A stretch of DNA of 64,000 nt from a bacterium (GCA_020444475.1 JAHLKV010000004.1:458304-522303), one strand, 5' to 3'. Positions 1 through 9,128 are shown, counted from the stretch's first letter. Numbers and translations are program-made. Notes: generated from the sequence alone by a model not told the origin.

Positions 1-143
1 CGGCTTTTGACGCCTCCAATCCGAACTACAGTTTCGGGTTTCCGCTGGTTTTCTGGTTGGTGATGGCGCTGATTCTCGTTTACATCATCTGGGAATTAAT
101 GGCCCACTTGAAGCATAAGAACCAGACGAGCGCTCCGCAGTAG
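1..143 (+). CDS. C-terminal end of a membrane protein (partial, possibly CorA-like)
   Basis: The last 46 codons of a gene that begins before the window; the stop is TAG at 141-143. The visible part reads NPNYSFGFPLVFW, then one long hydrophobic segment (about 20 residues), and ends in a short basic/polar tail (LKHKNQTSAPQ). An aromatic-Gly-aromatic-Pro stretch before a final membrane helix and a charged end is reminiscent of the last helix of CorA-type divalent-cation channels. Too little is visible to decide, so the family is a guess. A strong terminator follows 26 bases after the stop. Confidence 0.5.
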   Translation, partial: AFDASNPNYSFGFPLVFWLVMALILVYIIWELMAHLKHKNQTSAPQ

Positions 144-169
144 ATCACATTTGTGATATAGAATGCAGC

Positions 170-203
170 AACTGCCCGGTTTTTTCGGCCGGGCAGTTTT
201 TTT
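170..203 (+). terminator. Rho-independent terminator
   Basis: An inverted repeat with arms ACTGCCCGG (171-179) and CCGGGCAGT (189-197) is followed by a run of seven T. It ends the transcript of the partial membrane-protein gene. Confidence 0.88.
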
Positions 204-461
204 ATGTGGCATTGTGACGGAGGCTTCAGTATAAGATACAAATTCGGTCACCAAACGGGCGCTATGTCCGGGTCAGAAACTGACGGGCCGATTTCACCGT
301 TCGGGCCAACATCTTGAATCACAACAGGGTAGGCGTGCGACGAGACCACCCATAAAACCCTACGGCACAATAACTTACCGACCGGTCAACTTCCCGATCT
401 AATAACCCATTCGGCCACCTTCGTTTAGGTGATGTTTTTTTACTGTCAAGCAAAAAAGTTC
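204..461. other. Intergenic stretch with no recognised gene
   Basis: The gap between the first terminator and the promoter at 462 holds no convincing ORF. A weak 5-bp hairpin (CACCT 416-420 / AGGTG 427-431) followed by a T-run at 435-441 could end a small RNA, but no matching promoter is clear. Nothing else was recognised. Confidence 0.4.
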
Positions 462-490
462 TTGACACCCCGGCAAATTTTTCCTACCGT
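462..490 (+). promoter_or_regulatory. Candidate sigma70 promoter for the small basic protein gene
   Basis: A perfect -35 TTGACA (462-467) is separated by 17 bases from a weak -10 TACCGT (485-490). It lies about 87 bases upstream of the ATG at 577. The -35 and spacing are good; the -10 is poor. Confidence 0.5.
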
Positions 491-576
491 ATTAACGGAG
501 TGAGGAACCTAAAACCAAACAACATCTAAACCACGGAAAGGGTAGCAACCGCAACACATGGAAAGTGAGGTGGCTC

Positions 577-930
577 ATGCCGCGGACCAAACCAAGTGCC
601 GAGGCCAAAGCCCTAGCCGACTCCGTGTCGCCGGACACTTCAGCACAGGAAGAACAGAAGCCGAAATCGAAGCTGTCGACTGCTGAAGCACGACGTGAAT
701 ACCAGCGACGGTATTATCAGATGCACAAGGAAAAAGCAAAAGAATACCAGAGACAGTATAATCTGACCCACAAGAAAAAGGCTCGCGGACGGGGCAAATC
801 GAGTTTTTCGGCCCCGCGCGAGGTGGTGCGGTCAACGTTCAACACGTCGGACATCATGCACGCACCCGTCGAGAAGACTGTTCGCATGCTGGAGCAGATT
901 ATCAAGGGTGATCGATTTTTTACGATGTAA
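577..930 (+). CDS. Small basic protein with tandem 15-residue repeat, unknown function
   Basis: A 117-residue protein, not recognised. I chose the ATG at 577 over the in-frame GTG at 565 because AAAGTGAGG at 562-570 gives a ribosome-binding site six bases before it. The middle holds two copies of a 15-residue unit (REYQRRYYQMHKEKA, then KEYQRQYNLTHKKKA), giving a very basic, Tyr/Gln/Lys-rich amphipathic helix. A basic KKKARGRGK patch follows. The ends are low-complexity (N-terminus) and a short predicted helix (C-terminus). Similar Y-x3-H/N-KEK repeats occur in small nucleic-acid-associated proteins, so RNA or DNA binding is possible but unproven. It has its own promoter and terminator and is therefore monocistronic. 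Confidence 0.7.
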   Translation: MPRTKPSAEAKALADSVSPDTSAQEEQKPKSKLSTAEARREYQRRYYQMHKEKAKEYQRQYNLTHKKKARGRGKSSFSAPREVVRSTFNTSDIMHAPVEKTVRMLEQIIKGDRFFTM

Positions 931-954
931 GCTGGGTGGCTCAGACCGGACTTC

Positions 955-988
955 AGGCGACCGAATCCTTCGGACTCGGTCGCCTTTT
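955..988 (+). terminator. Rho-independent terminator
   Basis: A 14-bp stem with one mismatch (955-968 with 972-985), starting AGGCGACCGA and ending in GCCT, caps a TTC(G) loop and is followed by TTTTCTTG. It separates the small basic protein gene from the PPDK gene. Confidence 0.85.
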
Positions 989-1065
989 CTTGTTGCCTCG
1001 CAACGTTTTTTTCATACATTGGTGGGACTTTAACAGAGAAATTAAGTCGTAACTTGGGAGAACGT

Positions 1066-3897
1066 ATGCCCGCGAAGAAAGGTGCCAAGGCCAAGAAGGC
1101 TGCGGCCAAAACAACCGGAAAGAAAGCTGCCAAAAAGACCGCGACCAAGAAGGCCGCAAAAAAACCAGCTGCTTCCAAGGCCACGGCGGCCAAGACCAAG
1201 TCGACGGCTGTCAAGAAGGCGTATTATTACTTCGGCGGCGGCAAAGCCGACGGCCGCGCCGACATGAAAGATCTCCTCGGCGGCAAAGGCGCCAATCTCG
1301 CCGAGATGACCAATGCCGGCGTGCCGGTGCCCCCCGGATTCACTATTACCACCGAAGTCTGCACTGCGTTCTACGAAAACGGCATGGAAGTGCCGAAAAA
1401 GATCGACGCTGAGACTGAAACGATGATGGCCCGAATCGAGAAGGAAACCGGCACCAAGTTTGGTGATCCGGACAATCCGCTGCTCGTTTCGGTTCGCTCC
1501 GGTGCGAAATTTTCGATGCCCGGCATGATGGACACCGTCCTCAATCTCGGTCTCAACGAACAGACGGTCGAAGGTTTGGCCAAAAAGACCGGCAACACCC
1601 GCTTTGCGCTCGATAACTACCGACGGTTCATCCAGATGTTCGGCAATGTCGTGCTCGGTATCGACAAGGATACGTTCGAAGAAGTCATCACCAAGCTGAA
1701 GAAAGATCGTCGTATCAAGCAGGACAGCTCCCTGCAGGAGAACGACCTTCGCGAGATCATCAAGAAGTTCAAATCAATCGTGAAGCGCAAATCCGGCGAG
1801 CCGTTCCCTGACGATCCGTACGTCCAGCTCCGTATGTCGCGCGACGCCGTCTTTCGCTCCTGGAACAACCCTCGTGCAATTACCTATCGTCGTCTGAACG
1901 ATATCCCGGCCGATCTCGGCACGGCGGTCAACATCCAGGCGATGGTGTTCGGCAACATGGGGACGACTTCCGGGACGGGTGTCGGATTCACCCGCGATCC
2001 GGGGACCGGCAACAACGAGTTCTACGGCGAGTATTTGACCAACGCGCAGGGCGAGGATGTGGTGGCCGGCGTGCGTACGCCGCAGCCGATCAAGGAACTC
2101 GAAACCGACATGCCGGAGATCTACAAGCAGCTGAAGGGCATCACGAGCAAGCTTGAGAAGCACTATCGTGATGTTCAGGACTTCGAGTTCACGGTGCAGG
2201 AAGGCAAGCTGTATATGCTGCAGACCCGCACCGGCAAGCGGACTATTCAGGCCGCCGTGAAGATTGCGGTCGACATGGTCAAAGAGAAGCTGATCTCGAA
2301 GGAAGAGGCGATCATGCGGATCGACCCCGCCGGTATTGACCACCTCCTGCACCCGCGGATCGATCCCAATGCCAAGTTCGAAGTGATTGCCAAGGGCCTG
2401 GCCGCGTCGCCGGGCGCCGCCTCCGGCAAAGTCTACTTCACCGCCGAGGAAGCCGTCAAACACGGCGCCAAGCAGGCGGTTATTCTGGTACGCGAAGAGA
2501 CCAACCCGGACGATATCGAAGGGATGTCGGTGGCCAAGGGTATTCTCACCGCCCGCGGCGGTATGACCTCGCACGCGGCCGTGGTTGCCCGCGGTATGGG
2601 CAAGTGCTGCGTCTCCGGCGCCGAGTCGATTCGCGTGAGCGCCAGTAAGAAGCAGTTTCAGGTGGGCAAGCTGACCGTCAAGGAAGGCGAAGTTATCACC
2701 ATCAACGGATCGACCGGTGAGGTCATTCTCGGCGAAGTGCCGACTATTGATCCCGAGTTCTCCGCTGAGTTCAACGAGCTGATGACGTGGGCCGACGAGC
2801 TGCGGACGCTTCGGGTCCGCACCAACGCCGACGTGCCGCGCGATGCCAAGCAGGCGATCGAGTTCGGCGCCGAAGGTATCGGGCTCTGTCGCACCGAACA
2901 TATGTTCTTCGCTGAAGATCGCATCCCGATCGTCCAGGAGATGATCCTGGCCGATACGCCCGAAGATCGCCAGATGGCACTGGACAAACTCCTGCCGTTC
3001 CAGAAGGCCGATTTCAAGGGCTTATTCGATGCGATGAACGGTCTGCCTGTGACTATCCGCACCCTCGATCCGCCGCTGCATGAGTTCCTGCCGCGCCGCG
3101 AGGAGATTCAGGCGAAGATCGACAAGCTCGACAAGAAGAGCGACGACTACGAAGAGGATCTCGAGCGCCTGCAGAAGACGATCAAGCGGATCGACGAGCT
3201 GCAGGAGTTAAACCCAATGCTCGGTCATCGCGGCTGCCGACTCGGTATTGTCTATCCCGAGATTACGGAGATGCAGGTCCGGGCGATTATCGAAGCGGCT
3301 TGCGAGCTGACCAAGGCCGGTAAGAAGGTGAAGCCGGAGATCATGATCCCGCTGGTTGGACACGTGAACGAGTTCAAGAACCAGAAGGAGCATGTCAACC
3401 GCATCGCCACTGAAGTGATCAACCGCTTCAAGATCCGCAAGCTCGAGTACCTGGTCGGTACCATGATCGAGATTCCGCGGGCGGCGCTCACGGCGCACGA
3501 GATAGCCCTGGAAGCGGAGTTCTTCAGTTTCGGTACCAACGACCTGACGCAGATGACGATGGGCTTTTCGCGCGACGACGCCGGCAAGTTCCTTCGCTTC
3601 TATGTCGACAACGAAATCCTGCCGCAGGATCCGTTTGTGTCGATCGACATCGACGGTGTCGGCCAGCTCGTCCGGATGGGCAAAGAGCGCGGTCGCGAGG
3701 CTCGTCCCGACCTCAAAGTCGGTATCTGCGGCGAGCACGGCGGTGACCCGAAGTCGATTGACTTCTGTCATGAAGTCGGGCTCGACTATGTTTCCTGTTC
3801 GCCGTTCCGTGTGCCGATCGCCCGTCTGGCGGCCGCGCGCGCGGCGATCGTTCGACAGGAAGCAAAGCCGGCGAAGGGCCGGAAGTCGAAGAAGTAA
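1066..3897 (+). CDS. ppdK: Pyruvate, phosphate dikinase with lysine-rich N-terminal tail
   Basis: Interconverts pyruvate + ATP + Pi and phosphoenolpyruvate + AMP + PPi in the cytoplasm. The start is ATG 1066, with GGGAG at 1056-1060; a TTG four codons upstream has no such support. Residues 1-52 are almost only Lys, Ala and Thr (19 Lys in the first 51), like a histone-H1 or AlgP tail. The normal enzyme begins at about 53 (YYYFGGGKADGR): an ATP-grasp nucleotide-binding half with GGKGANLAEM, the swivelling phospho-His domain (GGMTSHAAVVARG, His about 503), and the C-terminal PEP/pyruvate barrel (GLCRTEHMFF; GICGEHGGDP). The 943 residues exceed the usual about 870-880 by about the length of the tail. 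It is a single gene with a strong terminator after it. The family call is certain; the role of the tail is unknown. Confidence 0.97.
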   Translation: MPAKKGAKAKKAAAKTTGKKAAKKTATKKAAKKPAASKATAAKTKSTAVKKAYYYFGGGKADGRADMKDLLGGKGANLAEMTNAGVPVPPGFTITTEVCTAFYENGMEVPKKIDAETETMMARIEKETGTKFGDPDNPLLVSVRSGAKFSMPGMMDTVLNLGLNEQTVEGLAKKTGNTRFALDNYRRFIQMFGNVVLGIDKDTFEEVITKLKKDRRIKQDSSLQENDLREIIKKFKSIVKRKSGEPFPDDPYVQLRMSRDAVFRSWNNPRAITYRRLNDIPADLGTAVNIQAMVFGNMGTTSGTGVGFTRDPGTGNNEFYGEYLTNAQGEDVVAGVRTPQPIKELETDMPEIYKQLKGITSKLEKHYRDVQDFEFTVQEGKLYMLQTRTGKRTIQAAVKIAVDMVKEKLISKEEAIMRIDPAGIDHLLHPRIDPNAKFEVIAKGLAASPGAASGKVYFTAEEAVKHGAKQAVILVREETNPDDIEGMSVAKGILTARGGMTSHAAVVARGMGKCCVSGAESIRVSASKKQFQVGKLTVKEGEVITINGSTGEVILGEVPTIDPEFSAEFNELMTWADELRTLRVRTNADVPRDAKQAIEFGAEGIGLCRTEHMFFAEDRIPIVQEMILADTPEDRQMALDKLLPFQKADFKGLFDAMNGLPVTIRTLDPPLHEFLPRREEIQAKIDKLDKKSDDYEEDLERLQKTIKRIDELQELNPMLGHRGCRLGIVYPEITEMQVRAIIEAACELTKAGKKVKPEIMIPLVGHVNEFKNQKEHVNRIATEVINRFKIRKLEYLVGTMIEIPRAALTAHEIALEAEFFSFGTNDLTQMTMGFSRDDAGKFLRFYVDNEILPQDPFVSIDIDGVGQLVRMGKERGREARPDLKVGICGEHGGDPKSIDFCHEVGLDYVSCSPFRVPIARLAAARAAIVRQEAKPAKGRKSKK

Positions 3898-3921
3898 TCG
3901 GCTGTTGAATTGATAGTTCCG

Positions 3922-3957
3922 ACGGGCTGTCGCCGACCGGCGGCAGCCCGTTTTGTT
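3922..3957 (+). terminator. Rho-independent terminator
   Basis: A 13-bp GC-rich stem (3922-3934 with 3939-3951, one G-T pair) with loop GACC is followed by TTTTGTTGTTT. It ends the ppdK transcript. Confidence 0.88.
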
Positions 3958-4077
3958 GTTTGCGCCGTGGGATGTTTCGCTTGACTTTGCTAGGCCATCT
4001 AGTTCATTCGGTGTGACGTGCCGTGGCACGTGAGTAGATCCGGTACCAGTAATCAGTAGTGGAGAATCCCGGTCCCA

Positions 4078-6204
4078 GTGACCGTTCTGCATATGAGACA
4101 CGAACTTGACGCTATCTTCCGACCCCGCTCGGTGGCGGTGATCGGCGCCTCGACCCGCAAAGGTACGATAGGCCGCGAAACCCTGCACAACATCCTGACC
4201 GCCGAATACAACGGTAAGGTCTTCCCGGTTAATCCCCGCGCGCAGGTCATCCATTCCATCAAGGCGTACTCCACGGTGCTTGATGTTCCCGACGCGGTCG
4301 ACCTCGCCATCATCATCGTCCCGAAGGAGGGGGTGAAAGAAGTCGTTCGGCAGTGCGGTGAAAAGGGCGTGAAGGGACTCGTGATCATCACCGCCGGTTT
4401 CTCCGAGGTGGGGCACGAAGGCAAGGTCCGCGAGATGGAAGTCCTGAAGGTCGTGCGTGACTATCACATGCGCATGGTCGGTCCGAACTGTTTCGGCGTG
4501 GTCAACACCGACCCCGAGGTCAACCTGAACGCGACGTTCGGCAAGACCTTCCCCAAGCTCGGCAAGATCGGGTTCATCACGCAGTCCGGCGCGATGGGCG
4601 AGGCGATCATGAGCCAGGCGAAGGAAATGGGTATCGGCTTTTCGGTGGTCGCCTCGATCGGCAACAAGGCCGACATTTCGTCCAACGATATGCTCGAGTA
4701 CTTCAAGGATGATCCCAACACCGACGTTATCCTCATGTATCTGGAAAATTTCGGTAACCCGCGTAATTTCACCCGCATCGCGCGCGAAGTTTCGCAGGTC
4801 AAACCGATCGTGGCGGTGAAATCCGGTCGCACCAAACTCGGCGCCAAGGCGGCCTCCTCGCACACCGGCGCGCTGGCGGGGCTTGATGTCGGGGTCGATG
4901 CGTTGTTCGAGCAGGCCGGAATCATGCGGGTTGACACGGTCGAAGAGCTCTTTGATGTCGCTATGGCGCTCTCATCGCAGCCCATTCCCAAAGGCAATCG
5001 GGTGGTGGTGGTCACCAACGCCGGCGGTCCCGGTATCCTGGCTACCGACGCGCTGATCAATCACGGCATGGACATGCCCAATCTCGCACCGCAAACCATC
5101 AAGGAACTGCGAACATTCAGTTCTACCGAAGCATCGTTCTCGAATCCTATGGACATGGTCGCCGGAGCGGGTCCGAAAGAGTTCAGGCTGACGCTGGAGG
5201 CAATCAAGAAGGACAAGCGCTTCGATACCATCATCCCGATATTCGTTCCGCCCGTTACCATAGACCAGCTCGAGGTCGCCCGAAACATCGGCGCCGCGCT
5301 CGAAGATACCGACAAGACGGTCTTGGCCTGCTTCATGGGGGCGGGGGAAGGCTCAGCCGGGATAGAACATCTCAAGAGCCTCGGGATCCCGGTCTACATC
5401 TTCCCGGAAGCTATCGCCAAGACCCTCTCGACCATCAACAGCTACAAAGACTGGCGCTCCCGCAAGCGCGGAAAGATTCAGACGTTCAAAGTCGACACCG
5501 AGCGCGTCCAGAGTATCATCGCCCGCGCCGCCGGGCGCAAGGAGGGTGCGATTGTCGGGGATGAGGCGATCGACATTCTTGACGCCTACGGCATTCCTGC
5601 GGCTTCGTACCAGTACGCGTCGTCCGCCAAAGACGCGGTGGTTGCAGCCAATACTATCGGTTATCCGGTCGTGCTGAAAATCGCTTCTCCGGCGGTGCTG
5701 CACAAGACCGAAGCCGGCGGTGTGAAGATTGACCTTCGCTCGGATAGCGAAGTCCGCCGGGCCTACAAGGAACTGGAGAAGGCGGTTGGAAAGCTGAAGA
5801 AGGGGCAGACCTTCTCGGTGGCAGTCCAGCAGATGATCACCGGCGGTGTGGAGACCGTGATCGGGATGACCACCGATCCGCAGTTCGGCCCGCTTTTGAT
5901 GTTCGGGCTGGGGGGCATTTATGTCGAGATCATGAAGGATGTCTCGTTCCGAATTCATCCCCTGACCAACCAGGGAGCGAAGGAGATGATCAAGTCGATC
6001 AAGTCCTATCCGCTCCTGACCGGTTTCCGGGGCGCCCCCCCGGTGGACCTGGCGATTATCGAAGAGACCCTGCTTCGGCTCGCCCAGCTCGTGAAAGACT
6101 TTGACAATTTCCTCGAGATCGACATTAATCCCTTTATTGCCTCTCCCGAACGGGACCGGTGTAAGGCGGTCGACGCCCGTTTCATTGTTCGCGGCACGAA
6201 ATAG
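4078..6204 (+). CDS. Acetate/acyl-CoA synthetase, ADP-forming (fused alpha-beta)
   Basis: A 708-residue NDP-forming acyl-CoA synthetase, which makes ATP from acetyl-CoA (or another acyl-CoA), ADP and Pi. The N-terminal CoA-binding Rossmann domain begins at RPRSVAVIGAS. Ligase/CoA domains follow, with the phospho-histidine in AASSHTGALAG (His about 262). A C-terminal ATP-grasp domain runs from about residue 480 (AVQQMITGGVETVIG, GLGGIYVEIMKDVSFR). Alpha and beta parts are fused in one chain, as in many fermenters. The start is uncertain: GTG 4078 has GGAGA 12 bases upstream, and an ATG at 4093 is also possible. It offers an ATP-yielding route at the acetyl-CoA node, opposite in sense to acs at 33.7-35.7 kb. 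The exact acyl substrate cannot be read from sequence. Confidence 0.93.
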   Translation: MTVLHMRHELDAIFRPRSVAVIGASTRKGTIGRETLHNILTAEYNGKVFPVNPRAQVIHSIKAYSTVLDVPDAVDLAIIIVPKEGVKEVVRQCGEKGVKGLVIITAGFSEVGHEGKVREMEVLKVVRDYHMRMVGPNCFGVVNTDPEVNLNATFGKTFPKLGKIGFITQSGAMGEAIMSQAKEMGIGFSVVASIGNKADISSNDMLEYFKDDPNTDVILMYLENFGNPRNFTRIAREVSQVKPIVAVKSGRTKLGAKAASSHTGALAGLDVGVDALFEQAGIMRVDTVEELFDVAMALSSQPIPKGNRVVVVTNAGGPGILATDALINHGMDMPNLAPQTIKELRTFSSTEASFSNPMDMVAGAGPKEFRLTLEAIKKDKRFDTIIPIFVPPVTIDQLEVARNIGAALEDTDKTVLACFMGAGEGSAGIEHLKSLGIPVYIFPEAIAKTLSTINSYKDWRSRKRGKIQTFKVDTERVQSIIARAAGRKEGAIVGDEAIDILDAYGIPAASYQYASSAKDAVVAANTIGYPVVLKIASPAVLHKTEAGGVKIDLRSDSEVRRAYKELEKAVGKLKKGQTFSVAVQQMITGGVETVIGMTTDPQFGPLLMFGLGGIYVEIMKDVSFRIHPLTNQGAKEMIKSIKSYPLLTGFRGAPPVDLAIIEETLLRLAQLVKDFDNFLEIDINPFIASPERDRCKAVDARFIVRGTK

Positions 6205-6278
6205 ATTCGGCGCGTACGCGTCGGAAAGGATGAGTTGATCCTGATCGGCTGCATCTGTCGGCTGGATCGACGAGACAT

Positions 6279-7106
6279 ATGCGGTACGAGATTCGTTCGA
6301 TCGGTGTCTGGACCACGATCAAGGTCGGGTTCTTCATCAATCTGGTGACCGGGTTCGGACTGGGAGTCATGTACTCCCTGTTCATGGTGTTCTCCTACTC
6401 CTTCAGTCGCGAGATGATAGTCGGACAGATGATGGGGCTGGGGATGATCAATCCGGAGGAGATGTTTCTCATCATCCCGCCGTTTTTCGCCTTCGGCAAT
6501 GCTTTTTTCGGAACGCTGCTCCTGGTCATCGTGGTGCTGTTCTATAATCTGGTAGCGCGCCTGATGGGCGGGCTTGAGCTGGAACTGAAAGCCGACACGG
6601 GCCGCTCGGTGTCCGAGGCGCCGACAGCCCGGCCGTCAGCGCCGCATGTCGCCACCCCCCCGTCGCAGGAGAGGAGATCGTTCGCCCCGCCACCACCGCC
6701 GCCAGTGCTTGGGGGTGGAGTCACCAGACCGCCTGAACCGTCAGTAACGGGTGAACCATCCATGCCACCCACAGCGCCTCAGGCTTCGCCGAAGCCGATC
6801 GATCCTCCGCCGCTTCGCCCGGTGATCGAGACACTGTCCCCGGCGACACCGTCGCCCGAAGGACCGGAAACGAATCAGGAGCCGCCCGCAGGCGAACCGC
6901 CGACCGGCAACGGCGATGACGACCCGACTGTTGAGACGTTTGCCTGGCCGGAGCAGGTGCCAGCGCCACCACCGCCCCCGATTGTAGACGGCCCGGACGA
7001 TGAGACGGCCATTGATCGACCGGAATGGTGGAAACCGGAAGACTCCGACGACTCCGGAGAATCCGACAAGCCCGACCACGACGAACATCGAAAGAACGAC
7101 CAATGA
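6279..7106 (+). CDS. DUF3566-like membrane protein with proline-rich acidic tail
   Basis: A 275-residue protein of unknown function. The N-terminal ~100 residues hold two hydrophobic segments (IKVGFFINLVTGFGLGVMYS and FGTLLLVIVVLFYNLVARLM) joined by a helical linker; the layout matches the DUF3566 family. From about residue 105 to the end the chain is disordered, with PPPPPP stretches, many Ser/Thr-Pro pairs and a very acidic end (EDSDDSGESDKPDHDE). It probably sits in the inner membrane with a long cytoplasmic or periplasmic tail. The stop overlaps the gltX start (ATGA at 7103-7106), so the two genes are translationally coupled. Confidence 0.75.
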   Translation: MRYEIRSIGVWTTIKVGFFINLVTGFGLGVMYSLFMVFSYSFSREMIVGQMMGLGMINPEEMFLIIPPFFAFGNAFFGTLLLVIVVLFYNLVARLMGGLELELKADTGRSVSEAPTARPSAPHVATPPSQERRSFAPPPPPPVLGGGVTRPPEPSVTGEPSMPPTAPQASPKPIDPPPLRPVIETLSPATPSPEGPETNQEPPAGEPPTGNGDDDPTVETFAWPEQVPAPPPPPIVDGPDDETAIDRPEWWKPEDSDDSGESDKPDHDEHRKNDQ

Positions 7107-8554
7107 CCGATACCCCCGTACGAGTACGCATCGCACCCTCGCCGACCGGCTATCTCCATGTCGGCACGGCCCGCTCGGCGCTGTTTAACTATCTGTTCGC
7201 GCGCCACTATGGCGGGACGTTTCTGGTAAGGATTGAAGACACCGATTTAGAGCGCTCCAGGCGGGAGTATATCGAGCCGATTCTCGACGCTCTCCGCTGG
7301 CTGGGGCTTGAGTGGGACGAGGATATCGTCTACCAGTCGCAGCGACTCGATCACTATCGCAGCTACGTCGACAAAATTCTTGAGACCGGTCACGCCTACC
7401 GCTGCTTCTGCACCAAAGAAGAACTCGATGCCGAGCGGGAACGGGCCAAGGCGGAGAAATTGCCACCCCGGTACAGCGGGAAGTGCCGTCGTCTGACGCA
7501 GGCGGAGGTTCAGGCGAAGCTCGACGCCGGGCAGCCGTTCACGGTGCGAATCAAGGTTCCCGAGGGAACGACCAGCTACGACGATATGGTATCCGGCGAG
7601 TTAACCCGCCACAGCGACGATATCGAGGACATGATTATCGCCCGTTCCGACGGCTCCGCGACATACAATTTCGCCGTGGTGATCGACGACCATGAGATGG
7701 GCATTACCCACGTCATCCGAGGCAACGACCATATCACAAATACCTTCAAGCAGATTCACGTCTATCGGGCGTTCGACTGGCCGGTGCCGAACTTCGGTCA
7801 CGTTCCGTTGATTCTCCGCCCGGACAAGAAGAAGGTCTCCAAGCGGTTAGGGGATAAGGACGTCGGCGAGTACCGCCACGAGGGGATTGTCTCCGATGCC
7901 ATGTTCAACTATCTCTGTCTGCTGGGCTGGAACCCGAAAACGGAGCAGGAGATTTACAACCGTGCGGCGTTGATCGAGCGGTTTACCGAAGCGAATTTCA
8001 ATGCCTCGAATGCGGTGTTCGACGAAGAGAAGCTGCTCGCGTTCAACAAGGCGCACATCGCAATGATGCCGGATCATGACCTGGCGGTTATGATTGCCCC
8101 GATGCTGGTCGAGGCCGGCGTGACAACGAAATACTGGCTGGAGACCCGCTGGGAGTATCTCCGGCTGGTGGTCAGCCTCCTCAAAGAGCGGGTGCGAACC
8201 CTTCACGATTTTGTCTCGTTGGGTGGATATTTCTTCAGTTTTGATTATACTTACGAGGAGCAGGCCGACGCCAAGCAGTTTACGCCCGAAGCGGCCCAGC
8301 TGCTGCAGGCGCTGGCCGATCGATTCGAGTCGCTCGGCGAGTTTTCGCACGACGGGCTCGAAACTGCGCTCAAGGGTCTGGCCGAGGAGCGCGGACTGAA
8401 ACCCGGCAAGCTGATTCATCCCACCCGCCTGGCCGTGAGCGGGATGTCGATCGGCCCGGGACTGTACGATCTGCTGCTGGCATTGAGCAAGCCGATCGTG
8501 CTGGAACGAATGAGAAAAGCAGTTGAGTATATTAACAGGAAAGCATCGGCTTGA
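7103..8554 (+). CDS. gltX: Glutamate--tRNA ligase
   Basis: Charges tRNA-Glu (possibly also tRNA-Gln) with glutamate. The 483-residue class I synthetase has the HIGH-type motif in APSPTGYLHVGTARSALFN and the KMSKS-type loop as KKVSKRLGDKDV. The start is ATG 7103, overlapping the previous stop; the frame is open further upstream, but the conserved N-terminus VRVRIAPSPTG begins here. A Cys-Phe-Cys stretch followed by a Cys near YRCFCTKEEL and KCR suggests the zinc-binding region of many bacterial GluRS. It is in a co-directional run with the ferritin-like gene 22 bases downstream. Confidence 0.97.
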   Translation: MTDTPVRVRIAPSPTGYLHVGTARSALFNYLFARHYGGTFLVRIEDTDLERSRREYIEPILDALRWLGLEWDEDIVYQSQRLDHYRSYVDKILETGHAYRCFCTKEELDAERERAKAEKLPPRYSGKCRRLTQAEVQAKLDAGQPFTVRIKVPEGTTSYDDMVSGELTRHSDDIEDMIIARSDGSATYNFAVVIDDHEMGITHVIRGNDHITNTFKQIHVYRAFDWPVPNFGHVPLILRPDKKKVSKRLGDKDVGEYRHEGIVSDAMFNYLCLLGWNPKTEQEIYNRAALIERFTEANFNASNAVFDEEKLLAFNKAHIAMMPDHDLAVMIAPMLVEAGVTTKYWLETRWEYLRLVVSLLKERVRTLHDFVSLGGYFFSFDYTYEEQADAKQFTPEAAQLLQALADRFESLGEFSHDGLETALKGLAEERGLKPGKLIHPTRLAVSGMSIGPGLYDLLLALSKPIVLERMRKAVEYINRKASA

Positions 8555-8576
8555 CGGCTGACGAGGGATTATGGGA

Positions 8577-9071
8577 ATGACGAAAAACCAGATAGGCGAG
8601 ATTCTCAAGCGCGCTATCAAGGGAGAGGTCGACGGCTACCGGTTTTACAATCTGCTGGCCGAAAGAGCGACCAATCCTGACGCCAAACGCAAACTGGAAA
8701 ACCTCCGCGACGACGAGATCCGCCATGAGAAGACGCTGATCGACATCTTCAAAAAGCATGTCGGCGGCGATGTCGGCGAGCTTCCCGAACGAGGAATCAA
8801 TGCCCTTGCCGAGGTGTTCCGCAAAGGACGCCTGGAAGACCGCAAGTCCGAGATGGAGTTTATCAACCTGGCGATCGAGGCCGAGCTGGCCGCGACCAAA
8901 TACTACCAGGAACAGCGTGAACTGGTGGACGACCCGACATTCCGCGAGATATTCGATCAACTCGCCGAGGAAGAACATTCGCATTTCGAGTTGCTGCAAG
9001 CCGAGAAAGACGCCATCGGCGGCAATTACTCCTGGTTTGGGTACGGCGAAAGCTCACCGTTGGAACACTAG
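8577..9071 (+). CDS. Ferritin-like di-iron protein (rubrerythrin catalytic domain)
   Basis: A 164-residue four-helix-bundle protein with the di-iron ligand pattern of rubrerythrins: an Glu in helix 1 (IKGEVDGYRFY), ExxH in helix 2 (DDEIRHEK), Glu in helix 3 (AIEAELAATKYY) and ExxH in helix 4 (EEEHSHFE). The usual C-terminal rubredoxin domain is missing but is encoded by the next gene. I prefer the second ATG (8577) because GAGGGA at 8563-8568 is 8 bases from it and only 2 from the ATG at 8571. The likely role is peroxide reduction or iron handling in the cytoplasm, together with the rubredoxin-like and peroxiredoxin genes. Confidence 0.88.
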   Translation: MTKNQIGEILKRAIKGEVDGYRFYNLLAERATNPDAKRKLENLRDDEIRHEKTLIDIFKKHVGGDVGELPERGINALAEVFRKGRLEDRKSEMEFINLAIEAELAATKYYQEQRELVDDPTFREIFDQLAEEEHSHFELLQAEKDAIGGNYSWFGYGESSPLEH

Positions 9072-9128
9072 CCGTCCGGGCTGTCTCGACGTTGCTGAGA
9101 GAACAAACGATGTATGACAGGTGATTCT

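Noticed and set aside
1774..2901. 375-codon minus-strand frame inside ppdK
   Set aside because: Antisense shadow of a highly conserved enzyme; no ribosome-binding site and no recognisable domain.
3208..4863. 551-codon minus-strand frame across ppdK and the acyl-CoA synthetase gene
   Set aside because: It spans the end of one real gene, a terminator and the start of another; the product has no protein-like motif.
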